This document shows positions 45,743-54,952 of a stretch of 64,000 nt of DNA, in pieces. Source of the DNA: CALISC01 sp963542545 (GTDB taxonomy: Bacteria; Bacillota_I; Bacilli_A; Acholeplasmatales; Acholeplasmataceae); assembly GCA_963542545.1 (NCBI GenBank), contig CAUTWO010000002.1, positions 103,133-167,132 of the forward strand, written 5' to 3'. The notes under the pieces were generated by a model that was not told the DNA's origin, searched no databases, and saw only the letters and a list, made by a program, of their open reading frames with translations. Made by a program: the position numbers and the translations under genes. Numbering within the stretch: the stretch's first letter is position 1; every line of letters starts with the position of its first letter.

Positions 45743-46093
45743 TTAATTAGATTGAGTGTTGTCTAGTGCTTTTAGGCGGTCGTATTCGGCTTTGTCAATA
45801 GTTATAGTCTCTGTTTGCGGTAAACCTTTTTGTTTGCGAGCTTTGACTAAAGCGTAAATTACATTTCCTAAGTTAAATAAGAAAAGAGCGCCGTTGATGG
45901 CCCAAACTGAGTGTGCACCAATTAAAATACCGTAAGTTACAAAAAGTAGACAGCCAACTGAGTTAACTGAGCGAATAATTAAGTCTTTTCTGAAGGTAAA
46001 CGAAATAAAAATTACGATACCAGCCGCAATTCCAACTAGTTCATAGTAGTTAAAACCAGAGTTAGTTTTAGTTAAAAAATTCAGTAAATTCAT
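45743..46093 (-). CDS. Small SWEET/YgjV-like membrane protein
   Basis: 116 residues with three hydrophobic segments (about 15-35, 40-60, 63-85). LVGIAAGIVIFISFTFRKDLIIRSVNSVGCLLFVTYGILIGAHSVWAINGALFLFNLGNVIYALV resembles the half-transporter YgjV/PQ-loop family. The hydrophilic tail is acidic. AAAGGAGAAAA precedes ATG 46093. Substrate unknown; it is probably co-transcribed with the acyl-CoA operon, 22 bases downstream. Confidence 0.7.
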   Translation of the reverse strand: MNLLNFLTKTNSGFNYYELVGIAAGIVIFISFTFRKDLIIRSVNSVGCLLFVTYGILIGAHSVWAINGALFLFNLGNVIYALVKARKQKGLPQTETITIDKAEYDRLKALDNTQSN

Positions 46094-46157
46094 GATTTTC
46101 TCCTTTATTTTTGAATTTATGTAAGTTAAGTTAATTATACTTTAACAAAACCGAGGG

Positions 46158-47201
46158 TTAGTCTTGCGTGAAAAACGAAGACTGAAGTAAGTTAGTTGTA
46201 GTGTGAGTTTTTTGCCAAAAGGAACTTTTGCCTTTGCCAACTAAAATAATTTCACCCGAATCCTTCAAGGTTTTTAGTGTTCGGTTAATTGTGGAAAGCG
46301 AAATGTGTGGGTTGGCTTTTTTTAAGTCAGCAACGGTAAAGGTATCTTGGAAGTTCCTAATTTGGCCAATGATGTCGTTTTTGCGATTGATAGTTGCTTC
46401 AAACTGATGTTGGTGAGCCTTTGTTTCAAACTCTTGATAGGCCTGGAAACACACGGAGGTTAAAATCTCAAAAAGCAAAGAAGTATCTGAGTGTCCATGT
46501 AGCCAGTTAGTGCTAGCGACCGCCAGGGCTTGGTCAAGTTGAGTGCTAAGTGGCGCTAAGAATTTAAAAAAAGAAACATATGAAAAAACCTTAAACTCAG
46601 CGGTAAGTAGTTTAAAGGCAAGTAAACAAAACAACGCTTTCTGGTTTAAAAGATAAGGCTCCAGCATATAGTAGTCAACTAAGAAATTAGAAATTAATGT
46701 AACTTTTTCAATTTCTTTGACACACAAAGTATTGTAAAGTGTGCAGACCTCATTTAGTTTTGCCTCAATTCCAAGTGGTTTTCCGCTTGCATTTAAGAAA
46801 CTAGTTTGGTTCGACTGCGCTCGGTTTAAAGAAACTGTGTGAATTCCATCGCCAAGCGCAGAGGCATATGCATAGATATCTGAGTTGTGCAGACCTTTTT
46901 CGGCAGTCTGTTGAATACTTGAAATGATTTTTCTTGCGTTTTGAACAAACCTTTCCTTTAAATTGTTTGGCTTGTAGTCATTTGAAGTAAATTTTTTTAA
47001 TTTGTCTTTATCTAGTTCTGAAAACATGCAAGAAAAATAGTATGAGTTTTCAGAAACTAGGCCGGGGATGAGCGCTTGTTTGAATTTTTTGAAAAATTCA
47101 GCAAAGTAAGTCTCTTGCCCACGCTTTACGTAAAGCGCAGTTAGTTTGTTGATTTGAGAAAAATCCAGTGTAAAGCGGTCAATGTTTTTAAGTAAAAACA
47201 T
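46158..47201 (-). CDS. Fic-like protein with degenerate active site and C-terminal winged helix
   Basis: 347 residues. The helical core (about 115-250), with LISNFLVDYYMLEPYLLNQKALFCLLAFKLL, is placed like the Fic motif helix of Fic/DOC proteins, but the catalytic HPFxDGNGRxxR is missing. Residues about 280-335 (TFTVADLKKANPHISLSTINRTLKTLKDSGEIILVGKGKSSFWQK) form a winged-helix DNA-binding domain of the kind that follows Fic domains. It may be a transcription regulator derived from a Fic enzyme. The Fic relationship is a pattern judgement; the HTH is more secure. Confidence 0.6.
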   Translation of the reverse strand: MFLLKNIDRFTLDFSQINKLTALYVKRGQETYFAEFFKKFKQALIPGLVSENSYYFSCMFSELDKDKLKKFTSNDYKPNNLKERFVQNARKIISSIQQTAEKGLHNSDIYAYASALGDGIHTVSLNRAQSNQTSFLNASGKPLGIEAKLNEVCTLYNTLCVKEIEKVTLISNFLVDYYMLEPYLLNQKALFCLLAFKLLTAEFKVFSYVSFFKFLAPLSTQLDQALAVASTNWLHGHSDTSLLFEILTSVCFQAYQEFETKAHQHQFEATINRKNDIIGQIRNFQDTFTVADLKKANPHISLSTINRTLKTLKDSGEIILVGKGKSSFWQKTHTTTNLLQSSFFTQD

Positions 47202-47217
47202 TTAAATATAGGGTTGC

Positions 47218-48858
47218 CTAAACGCAGGCACCACCGATAAACTCACGAAGTAGTGAGTTGCAAGGAACAAGTTGATCGTCAATGTCTACGTAGTATTTTA
47301 AGAATTTAACTAACCTGTTTGCAGTAATAAAGTATTCAGATGAACGAGGAATGGCTTGTAGTTGCGGAAGCGCATGTTTTTTTAAGACAGCGTATTCATA
47401 AGAAAGTTCGGTGTTGAAAACAAAGTCCACACCTTCTTGGTTTGGATAAATCCACTTAAACTCACCTTTTCTAACAGACGGCCACATAGAAAGCGTTTCG
47501 GTGGCTTTGGCGTTTCTGTATTTTGAGTCTCTTACAATTCGGCGAAGTAAACGCAGGTCTGTAAAAGATATCGGGTTGTGAAAGTCAATGTGCGCCTGAG
47601 TTTGTGGTCCGATAAAGATTTTGTACTTTAAATCTCTTTTGATTGACTTAGTTAACTCTTCGTTTAAGGCGTGTATGCCTTCAATAATGATTGGAGTAGT
47701 TGCGTCAATAGTAAGCGGTTCCTTGAAACTACGAGAAGAAGTTTTAAAGTCATAAACTGGCAGACTAGTTGGCTTGCCTTGAATTAAATCAGATAAGTTT
47801 TGGTTAAACAGGTCAATGTCAAGGGCATATAGGCTTTCAAAGTCTAGGTTACCGTCTTCGTCTCGTGGAGTTTTTGCGCGCTCAACGTAGTAGTCGTCAA
47901 TTGAAATCATTAAAGTTTTGACGCCAAGTGAAGCAAGAGTATATCTTAGTCTGGTTGCAAATGTAGTTTTTCCAGAAGAAGAAGGACCAGCTACGCAAAT
48001 TAGGCGTTTTTTAGCGCCATAGTTCAAAATTTCTGAGGCTACTTTAAAGAAGTTATTGGTGTGTCTGATTTCACACATATTGATAAACTCACTAATTTTT
48101 TTGCGGTCAAACGCTTTTTCGTTAAGTTCAGCAATTGTGCCAACTCCAACTGACTTAGACCAAGCAGCGGCTTCTCTTAGTGTATTTGCGTAAGTCAAAG
48201 ATTCTGAAAACTCAGGAATACGGCCATTTGCCTCGCCACGTGGGTATTGTAAAATAAAGCCAGCGTCGTAAAGAAAAATTTTGTAGTCTTTCAAATAACC
48301 TGTGCTAGGCACCATTTTTGAATACATATAGTTGTAGTAATCGCCAACTTTGTAGGCATTTACGTATTCTTGTTCTCGTACGTTTAAGACAGCGAGTTTA
48401 TCTAAATCACCTTGTTTTGCGTAGATGTTTTCGGCCTGTTCAAGCGGAATTAAGACTTTTTCAAAAGGCAAGTCTGCTTTAATTATTTTCTTAATTTCTT
48501 TATCTAGCGCTTCAATGTCTTTTTCAGTAAGTTTACGGCCAAGTTTTTTAGGAATAGCCAAGATAGACATAGAAACGTTGTAGTTGAACTTAACTTGGCT
48601 TTTAAATAGCCGATTGTAGGCCATTGCAACGATAAAGCGAAGAGAGGCTTCGTAAATTCGGTTAGCAGAACGCACAGAATGTGATAAAAACTCAATTTCG
48701 CAGTCTGCGTGTAGTTGATAGGTAAGTTCGCGTAGGCGACGGTTGGCTTTCACGGCAAAAGGTGTAAAGTCTAACTTTACTTCTTTTAACACATCTAAAG
48801 CACAAACGCCGTTTGGAAATTCATAAGTTTGGTTTGTGTTAAGTACTTTAATTTTCAT
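47218..48858 (-). CDS. TGS-domain nucleoside (uridine-like) kinase
   Basis: 546 residues from ATG 48858; the upstream TTG at 48879 would include the AAGGAGG ribosome site. Residues 1-60 are TGS-like (VLNTNQTYEFPNGVCALDVLKEV). Residues about 65-230 resemble the second domain of threonyl-tRNA synthetase, and residues 285-510 are a uridine-kinase/phosphoribulokinase P-loop domain (GPSSSGKTT at 291-299, SIDDYYV, IIIEGIHALN, RRIVRDSKYR). This architecture is common in Bacillota as a nucleoside kinase. It is the last gene of the parE-parC unit, 39 bases after parC. Confidence 0.88.
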   Translation of the reverse strand: MKIKVLNTNQTYEFPNGVCALDVLKEVKLDFTPFAVKANRRLRELTYQLHADCEIEFLSHSVRSANRIYEASLRFIVAMAYNRLFKSQVKFNYNVSMSILAIPKKLGRKLTEKDIEALDKEIKKIIKADLPFEKVLIPLEQAENIYAKQGDLDKLAVLNVREQEYVNAYKVGDYYNYMYSKMVPSTGYLKDYKIFLYDAGFILQYPRGEANGRIPEFSESLTYANTLREAAAWSKSVGVGTIAELNEKAFDRKKISEFINMCEIRHTNNFFKVASEILNYGAKKRLICVAGPSSSGKTTFATRLRYTLASLGVKTLMISIDDYYVERAKTPRDEDGNLDFESLYALDIDLFNQNLSDLIQGKPTSLPVYDFKTSSRSFKEPLTIDATTPIIIEGIHALNEELTKSIKRDLKYKIFIGPQTQAHIDFHNPISFTDLRLLRRIVRDSKYRNAKATETLSMWPSVRKGEFKWIYPNQEGVDFVFNTELSYEYAVLKKHALPQLQAIPRSSEYFITANRLVKFLKYYVDIDDQLVPCNSLLREFIGGACV

Positions 48859-48897
48859 ATTTATTCCTCCTTTTTTCAAAAATAAATATTTAAACTG

Positions 48898-51528
48898 TTA
48901 AAATTCAAGATCATCAAAGAAAGGCGATGAATATGTAGGTTCATCTTTCTGTTCTTCGACTTGATTTGGCTGGTCTAAGCCAAATTCAGCGGTAAAAGCA
49001 GAAAAGGCTTGTTCTGAGATCTTAGTGGCTTTTTTCTTAATTTTTGTAATTTCAATTGTTTGTTTTTGGTCAAGAGGTTTTAAATCTTCAAGTAAGTCTT
49101 GTTTAATTGCAATTAACCAAGGTAGGCTGTCTTTACTTACTCCCTCTAAAGCAAGTCCAAATTTATTTGAGTTTTTAAGGTCTGTAATTTTTTTAGTTAA
49201 AACAACTTCTTTAAAGAAAATATTTGCATCTACGTCTTTTTGACTTGAGTTTAGCGTAACACAGGAAACTAGTTCAGCAGGTTGAGTTTTTTGGCGTTGA
49301 TACATCAAACTTCCTTTACGGTAGCGCTGCATTTGTGGAAGTTCAAAGTAATTTCTTACAAAAACAGTTGCTTTGTTGGTCAGCATTAAAAACTGGCTTT
49401 CTTCGTTTGCAAACAATGCAGACGCAAGTTCATCTTTGTCTTCTAGTTTAATTACTCTAACGCCGGATGCGTATAGTCCGTATTCTGGTACTTCAGACTC
49501 AGCGAAGCATAGACCATAGCCTTTTTTAGTTAGGCACAAAATTGATTTAAGCGGGCCAGCTGAAACTGAAACTAACTCATCTTTAATGGCCAACTTAATT
49601 GCGCGCTGTGGTTTTGTGTAGCGAGTAGTAGTAAGATCTTGGAGCAAAACTTGTTTTGCAAAACCTTGTTTGGTAGCAAGCAGAAACTTTAAATTTTTTG
49701 CAAAATCTTTGACAATAAACGGATAAATTACTCGCTCTTGGTCGGCCAGTTCCACAATTTGTCCGATGTGAATTCCTAGTTCTGACCATTTCTTTTCGTT
49801 AATTTTGTAAATTGGCACTGCGATAAAGTTACCTTGGTTTGTAAACATCAAAAGTGTTGAGTGGTTAGAAACATCTTGTTCAAGCACCAAACTGTCGCCT
49901 GTTTTAAACTGAGTTTGCTTGCTTTGGGCAAATGATTTTAGCGAAGATTTATAAATATATCCGTTTGCCGAAACTCCAAAGTGATAAGTGTCGTTAGAAA
50001 TTAAGGCTTTTTCATCAATTTTTAGGTTAGTAATTTCTTCTTTAATTTCAGTTCTTCTTTCAACATACAACTGTTTTTTAGTTTCTTTTAGTTCATTTCC
50101 GACTTTTTTAGTTAAGTACTCAGGGTCTGCCAGAATTTTTTCATACTCTTTGATTCGCTCAATTAAATCTTCTTTTTCTTTAAGTAAAAGCACTATGTCT
50201 GTGTTAGATAAACGATATAGTCGCATGTTGACAATCGCGGTTGCTTGCTTGACTGTAAAGATACCATTAAAGCCAGCGACGATATTTTCAATTGAAGACT
50301 TTTTGTCGTGAGATGCACGAATTATTCTAATAATTTCGTCTAAAACCGAAAGCATTTTTTCCAGACCTTCAACGATATGCAGACGTTCTTTGTCTTTCTC
50401 GCAAAGATACTGAGTGCGAGCAGTGTAGCATTCTTTGTAGTGGTTGATGTAAGCAAGAAGGATATCAATAATACCCATGCATACTGGACGGCTGTCGGCA
50501 ATTGAAACCATATTGTAGTTAAAGTAAACTTGAAGTTGCGTGTTTTTAAACAGATAGGCCAGAATAGCAGTTGTTTCGGTGTTTGGTTTTAAGTCAATTG
50601 CGATTCTAAGACCATCTTTGTCAGACTCATCTCTAACTTCTTGGATATCAATACCTTTTTCGATGCGCGTCGTGTCAATTTCTCTAACTAAATCTGCTTT
50701 AGAAACTTCAAAAGGTATTTCTGTAACAACGATACGTTTAGTTGTTGAATTGATTTCCTCAATTTCTATTTTGGATTTTAAAAGTATACGACCAGTACCA
50801 GTAGCAAGAGCTTGGACAATTGAGTCTTTGCCTTCAACAATACCGCCAGTTGGAAAGTCAGGCCCTTTGACATACTCAAGAATTTTCTCAAGACTAGCCT
50901 TAGGGTGGTTAAGCAGGTGAATTGTGGCATCAATTATTTCGCAGATATTGTGCGGAGGGATTTTAGTGGCATATCCTGCCGAAATACCGCTGGAACCGTT
51001 TACAAGTAAGTTTGGAAAACGAGCAGGTAAAACCACTGGTTCTATTTCTTCGTCGTCAAAGTTTGGAACAAACACCACTGTTTTTTTATCTAAGTCAATT
51101 AGCATGGTTTCCGCGGCAAATGCTAATCTTGCCTCGGTATAACGCATAGCCGCTGGACTGTCTCCGTCTATAGAACCGTTGTTTCCGTGCATGTCAATCA
51201 GCGGAATGTTCATCTTAAAGTCTTGAGACATTCTAACCATTGCTTCATATATAGAAGAGTCTCCGTGTGGGTGGTATTTACCCATAACTTCTCCAGTGAT
51301 ACGCGCAGACTTTCGGTAAGGTTTCTCTGAAAATACGCCCATTTTATACATCGCGTAAAGTATTCTTCTTTGAACAGGCTTTAGTCCATCTCTAACATCT
51401 GGAATTGCTCTGTCTTGAATAATATATTTAGCGTATCTGGCAAAACGGTCGGAAAAAATTTCACTTAAAGCAGAGTCGGTAATGTTTTTGTCGATAAACT
51501 CATCGATTTTTTGTTTAATCTTTTGCAT
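48898..51528 (-). CDS. parC: DNA topoisomerase IV subunit A
   Basis: 876 residues. RDGLKPVQRRILYAMYKMG, YHPHGDSSIYEAMVRMSQDF and GNNGSIDGDSPAAMRYTEARL (catalytic Tyr in RYTE) define a type-II A subunit. The GNNGSIDGDSPAAMRYTEARL form and pairing with parE favour ParC over GyrA. The C-terminal beta-propeller repeats (about 500-810) are degenerate, and an acidic tail follows. It starts twelve bases after parE and decatenates daughter chromosomes. Confidence 0.93.
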   Translation of the reverse strand: MQKIKQKIDEFIDKNITDSALSEIFSDRFARYAKYIIQDRAIPDVRDGLKPVQRRILYAMYKMGVFSEKPYRKSARITGEVMGKYHPHGDSSIYEAMVRMSQDFKMNIPLIDMHGNNGSIDGDSPAAMRYTEARLAFAAETMLIDLDKKTVVFVPNFDDEEIEPVVLPARFPNLLVNGSSGISAGYATKIPPHNICEIIDATIHLLNHPKASLEKILEYVKGPDFPTGGIVEGKDSIVQALATGTGRILLKSKIEIEEINSTTKRIVVTEIPFEVSKADLVREIDTTRIEKGIDIQEVRDESDKDGLRIAIDLKPNTETTAILAYLFKNTQLQVYFNYNMVSIADSRPVCMGIIDILLAYINHYKECYTARTQYLCEKDKERLHIVEGLEKMLSVLDEIIRIIRASHDKKSSIENIVAGFNGIFTVKQATAIVNMRLYRLSNTDIVLLLKEKEDLIERIKEYEKILADPEYLTKKVGNELKETKKQLYVERRTEIKEEITNLKIDEKALISNDTYHFGVSANGYIYKSSLKSFAQSKQTQFKTGDSLVLEQDVSNHSTLLMFTNQGNFIAVPIYKINEKKWSELGIHIGQIVELADQERVIYPFIVKDFAKNLKFLLATKQGFAKQVLLQDLTTTRYTKPQRAIKLAIKDELVSVSAGPLKSILCLTKKGYGLCFAESEVPEYGLYASGVRVIKLEDKDELASALFANEESQFLMLTNKATVFVRNYFELPQMQRYRKGSLMYQRQKTQPAELVSCVTLNSSQKDVDANIFFKEVVLTKKITDLKNSNKFGLALEGVSKDSLPWLIAIKQDLLEDLKPLDQKQTIEITKIKKKATKISEQAFSAFTAEFGLDQPNQVEEQKDEPTYSSPFFDDLEF

Positions 51529-51539
51529 AATGTTTTTAC

Positions 51540-53510
51540 CTATTCCTCGTCTGCTGGCTGCTCTTCTGGCATGCCTTTTTCTTTAAGTGACAAGAAGTTA
51601 TCGTTAGCATTAAAGTCCACGTTTTGTTCAATCCAGTCGCGACGCGGCGCAACTTCGTCACCCATTAAGACAGACACATGGTGATCAGACTCTTCAAAAT
51701 CAGAGACGTTTACGCGAATTATGTTTCTGGTATTTGGATTCATTGTGGTTTCCCAAAGTTGGTCAAAGTTCATTTCACCTAAACCTTTAAAACGCTGAAT
51801 TTGAAACTTACCTTCACTTTGTGCTTTAATTAACTCTTCATCAGACCAGCAGTAGATTTTTTTGGTTTTATTTGAAAGTTTATAAAGCGGAGGATTTGCA
51901 ATATAAAGATATCCATGTTCAATTAGTGGTTTCATAAATCTAAAGAAGAAAGTTAAAAGCAATATTTGGATGTGGGCACCATCTGTGTCGGCATCGGTCA
52001 TGATAATAACTTTGTGGTAGTTTGATTTTTTTAAGTCAAACTTATTGCCAAAATCAGCACCAATTGCGTGAATTATGTTTAAAATTTCTTCGTTTTTAAG
52101 AATTTGGTCAACATTGGCTTTCTCGGTATTTAAAACTTTGCCGCGTAGTGGCAAGATAGCCTGAAATTGACGATTGCGACCTTGTTTTGCAGAACCTCCC
52201 GCTGAGTCTCCTTCCACCAAGAAAAGTTCGCGCTCTTCTGCTTTTTTAGAAAGAGCGGGAGTTAGTTTTCCCGAAAGCACATAGTCTTTCTTGGCAGAAG
52301 TTTTGCCTTGTCTGGCTTGTTCTCTCGCTTTTCTTGCAGCAATTCTGGCTTTTTTTGCAAGTAGTGCTTTGTTAAGCAGGGTTTCAGAAAGTTTTTTGTT
52401 TTCTTCTAAAAAGAAACTAAGTTTTTCATAAACCACTTGGTCAACTGCAGCTCTAGCCTCAGGGGTTCCAAGTTTTGCCTTGGTTTGACCTTCAAATTGC
52501 AAAAGTTTTTCTGGAACTTTTAATGAAATGACAGCAATTAAGCCTTCTCTTAAGTCAACTCCATCTAGGTTTTCGTCTTTTTCTTTTAAGAAGTTGTATT
52601 TACGCGCGTATTCGTTAAACGCACGAGTAAAGGCAGTTTTAAAACCAATTTCGTGAGTTCCACCATCTTTGGTGCGAATGTTGTTAACAAATGAAATGAT
52701 GTTTTCCGAATAAGTTTCAAAATACATAAAAGCACAATCAATTTCAATTGGCAAATTGCAGTTTTCAGAAAAATGTTCACCTGCAAAAGTTTTGATTTGG
52801 CCAAGCGGTTTTTTAGAGCCAGCCAACAATTGAACATACTCTTTAATTCCGTTTTCGTATTCAAATTCTTCGCGTTTTTTTGAGCGTTCATCAATTAAAA
52901 CTACTTTTAGACCTTTGATTAAAAAGGCAGCCTCACGGATGCGTTCGCGAATTGTTTCGTAGACAAAAGTGGTAGTTTGAAAAATTTTAGGATCTGGCCA
53001 AAACTCAATTTTAGTCCCAGTTCTGCGGGTATCGCCAATAATTTGGTCTTTTTGAATTTTAGATCCACCATCTGAGTAAGTTTGCTGACAAATTTTGCCA
53101 TCTCTGGCAGAAGTTACTGTGAACTTTGAAGAAAGTGCGTTTACAACAGCACCACCAAGACCATGCAGACCGCCTGACACCTTGTAGCCCGAGTCTGAGA
53201 ATTTACCACCAGCGTGCAAAGTTGTAAAAATAAGTTGTAGCGTAGAGACACCAGACTCGTGTTTTTTATAAGGAATTCCACGACCTTCGTCTTCCACACA
53301 AATTGAGTTGTCTTTACGGACAGTTAAAGTAATGGTATTGCCAAACCCAGATAAAGCCTCATCAACTGCGTTGTCAAAAATTTCCCAAACTAAGTGATGC
53401 AAACCTCTTGAGTCAGTTGAACCAATGTACATACCTGGTCGTTTGCGAACAGCCTCAAGACCTTTTAAAACTTGTATGGATTTTTCGTCGTAATTCTTTA
53501 AATTTGCCAT
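51540..53510 (-). CDS. parE: DNA topoisomerase IV subunit B
   Basis: 656 residues. GHKL ATPase domain: VWEIFDNAVDEAL, VEDEGRGIPYKKHESG, KVSGGLHGLGGAVVNALS. TOPRIM: LVEGDSAGGSAKQGRNRQFQAILPLRGKVLNTEKA and IIMTDADTDGAHI. C-terminal QRFKGLGEMNFDQLWETTMNP. Its length matches ParE. The start ATG 53510 has GAGG upstream. The -10-like TTAAAAT and a palindrome lie in the 140-base gap before radC. Confidence 0.95.
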   Translation of the reverse strand: MANLKNYDEKSIQVLKGLEAVRKRPGMYIGSTDSRGLHHLVWEIFDNAVDEALSGFGNTITLTVRKDNSICVEDEGRGIPYKKHESGVSTLQLIFTTLHAGGKFSDSGYKVSGGLHGLGGAVVNALSSKFTVTSARDGKICQQTYSDGGSKIQKDQIIGDTRRTGTKIEFWPDPKIFQTTTFVYETIRERIREAAFLIKGLKVVLIDERSKKREEFEYENGIKEYVQLLAGSKKPLGQIKTFAGEHFSENCNLPIEIDCAFMYFETYSENIISFVNNIRTKDGGTHEIGFKTAFTRAFNEYARKYNFLKEKDENLDGVDLREGLIAVISLKVPEKLLQFEGQTKAKLGTPEARAAVDQVVYEKLSFFLEENKKLSETLLNKALLAKKARIAARKAREQARQGKTSAKKDYVLSGKLTPALSKKAEERELFLVEGDSAGGSAKQGRNRQFQAILPLRGKVLNTEKANVDQILKNEEILNIIHAIGADFGNKFDLKKSNYHKVIIMTDADTDGAHIQILLLTFFFRFMKPLIEHGYLYIANPPLYKLSNKTKKIYCWSDEELIKAQSEGKFQIQRFKGLGEMNFDQLWETTMNPNTRNIIRVNVSDFEESDHHVSVLMGDEVAPRRDWIEQNVDFNANDNFLSLKEKGMPEEQPADEE

Positions 53511-53616
53511 TAATTTCCTCTTTATATGCGTATTTTTTAATAAATTGCGTGAATTTAGGGGAATAAAAACGCACGCAGATACGCAAATATTTTAACATTT
53601 AAGCCTTGGTTTTGCA

Positions 53617-53640
53617 ATTGAAAAACTGCAGTTTCAATTC
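53617..53640. promoter_or_regulatory. Near-perfect palindrome between radC and parE
   Basis: AATTGAAA and TTCAATT flank ACTGCAGT, with one unpaired A; the central 12 bases (53624-53635) are a perfect palindrome. There is no T-run, so it is not an ordinary terminator. It lies about 110 bases upstream of parE and could be an operator. Confidence 0.35.
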
Positions 53641-53651
53641 AAAAAATATTG

Positions 53652-54260
53652 TCAAAAATACGAAAAAACAGACCGGTATTCTATGTTTGTAAACACTAAA
53701 TGGTCAAGTAGTTTGATGTCTAAATGGCGAAGAATTTCTTGGCAAACTTCAGTAGTTTTGATGTCGGTTTCACTAGGTTCCGGGTCTTGACTTGGGTGAT
53801 TGTGCATCAAAACTACTTGACTAGATTTGAAGCGATTTGCAAGCAACACTATTTCTTTAAGTGGGATTTTTAAATTGTTCGTGCTTTTGTCTGTAAACAT
53901 TTTTTTGCCCAATACTCTTAGTTTGCTGTCTAAAAATACACAGAGTAAATGCTCGGTTTTTTTGGCAAAAAAAAGCCAAGCAAATCTTTTTTGAAAATCT
54001 GCTTGAGTTTTAAGTGATTTTGAATTGTCTATTGATTTTCTGGCTATAAGCACAAGAAAATCTTTTGTGGTTTTAAGTTTTAGTTTTAAAAAATTATCAA
54101 TCTTTAAGTTATTCAGGTTGTAGTTGGGTTGGTTAATGTTAATAGTTTTGGCAATTTTGCTGGCAACATCAAAATTATCCTTTAGGTCTTGCTCGTCTTT
54201 AGCTAGCAAAATTTGAATGGTTTTAATAAGCTTTAATTCATCTTTTTTTATTTTTTTCAT
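53652..54260 (-). CDS. radC: RadC/JAB-domain protein
   Basis: 202 residues. The C-terminal JAMM metal motif HNHPSQDPEPSETD (about 153-166) and LDHLVF are clear, as is FLDSKLRVLGKKMFTDKSTNN (start of the JAB domain). The N-terminal helix-hairpin-helix usual in RadC is poorly conserved and Lys-rich. Function in the cell is uncertain despite the historical repair name. Its ATG 54260 is preceded by TTTTTT-rich sequence, with no strong ribosome site. Confidence 0.85.
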   Translation of the reverse strand: MKKIKKDELKLIKTIQILLAKDEQDLKDNFDVASKIAKTININQPNYNLNNLKIDNFLKLKLKTTKDFLVLIARKSIDNSKSLKTQADFQKRFAWLFFAKKTEHLLCVFLDSKLRVLGKKMFTDKSTNNLKIPLKEIVLLANRFKSSQVVLMHNHPSQDPEPSETDIKTTEVCQEILRHLDIKLLDHLVFTNIEYRSVFSYF

Positions 54261-54403
54261 ATTTTATCTACTCTTACTTCTTGGTTATCAACTGATTTTT
54301 TTCACAAATATAGTTGCAACAGATTTTAAAAATTACTTAAAAATTAACAAATTTAGCACGCATTTTGTTATGATTTTAAGGTAAAAACAAAAGGAAAATA
54401 AAG

Positions 54404-54952
54404 ATGAAAATAGTATTTATCAGACATGGAAAAACTAAAACTAATGCTTTAAATAAAATCCAGGGGCATGTTGACACTCACCTTGACTCTGCTTGGTATT
54501 TTGAACTTAAAAATACTGCTCAGTTTTTAAAGAAAAATAAGTTAATTCCAGACAGAATTTTAGTCTCACCTTTTTCAAGGGCTTTCGAGACTGCTGTTTT
54601 TTTAAAAAATGAACTGAAGTTAGCACTGCCGCTTATTGCTGACGGCGATATAGTTGAGCGTGAGTTTGGGGAGTTTGACGGCATGCCGACTTCCTTAATT
54701 CCAAGTTTAAAAACTGGTCTAAATTTTGAAAACGATGAAATGCTTTTTAAAAGAGCTACTAGTTTCTTAAATAAGGCATCTAAAATAAAAAGTGGCACAC
54801 TGTTTGTTGTGTGCCACTCGCATTTTATTAAAACTATTGTCTGGATTTTAAATAAAGAAAAATGCTTTACCGCTAAGTTTCAAAATGGTGGGGTAGTTGT
54901 TGTTGAAAACAACCAAATAAGGACTAGTTTTGGCTTTGATATACTTGACTAA
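54404..54952 (+). CDS. Histidine phosphatase (phosphoglycerate mutase-like)
   Basis: 182 residues. RHGKT (7-11) carries the phospho-acceptor His, VSPFSRAFETA and EREFGEFDG complete the pocket, and VVCHSHFIK supplies the second His. Small members dephosphorylate sugar phosphates or similar metabolites; the substrate is unknown. It is the only plus-strand gene in the right half of the window, apparently with its own promoter, and its last four bases overlap the end of dnaJ on the other strand. Confidence 0.87.
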   Translation: MKIVFIRHGKTKTNALNKIQGHVDTHLDSAWYFELKNTAQFLKKNKLIPDRILVSPFSRAFETAVFLKNELKLALPLIADGDIVEREFGEFDGMPTSLIPSLKTGLNFENDEMLFKRATSFLNKASKIKSGTLFVVCHSHFIKTIVWILNKEKCFTAKFQNGGVVVVENNQIRTSFGFDILD

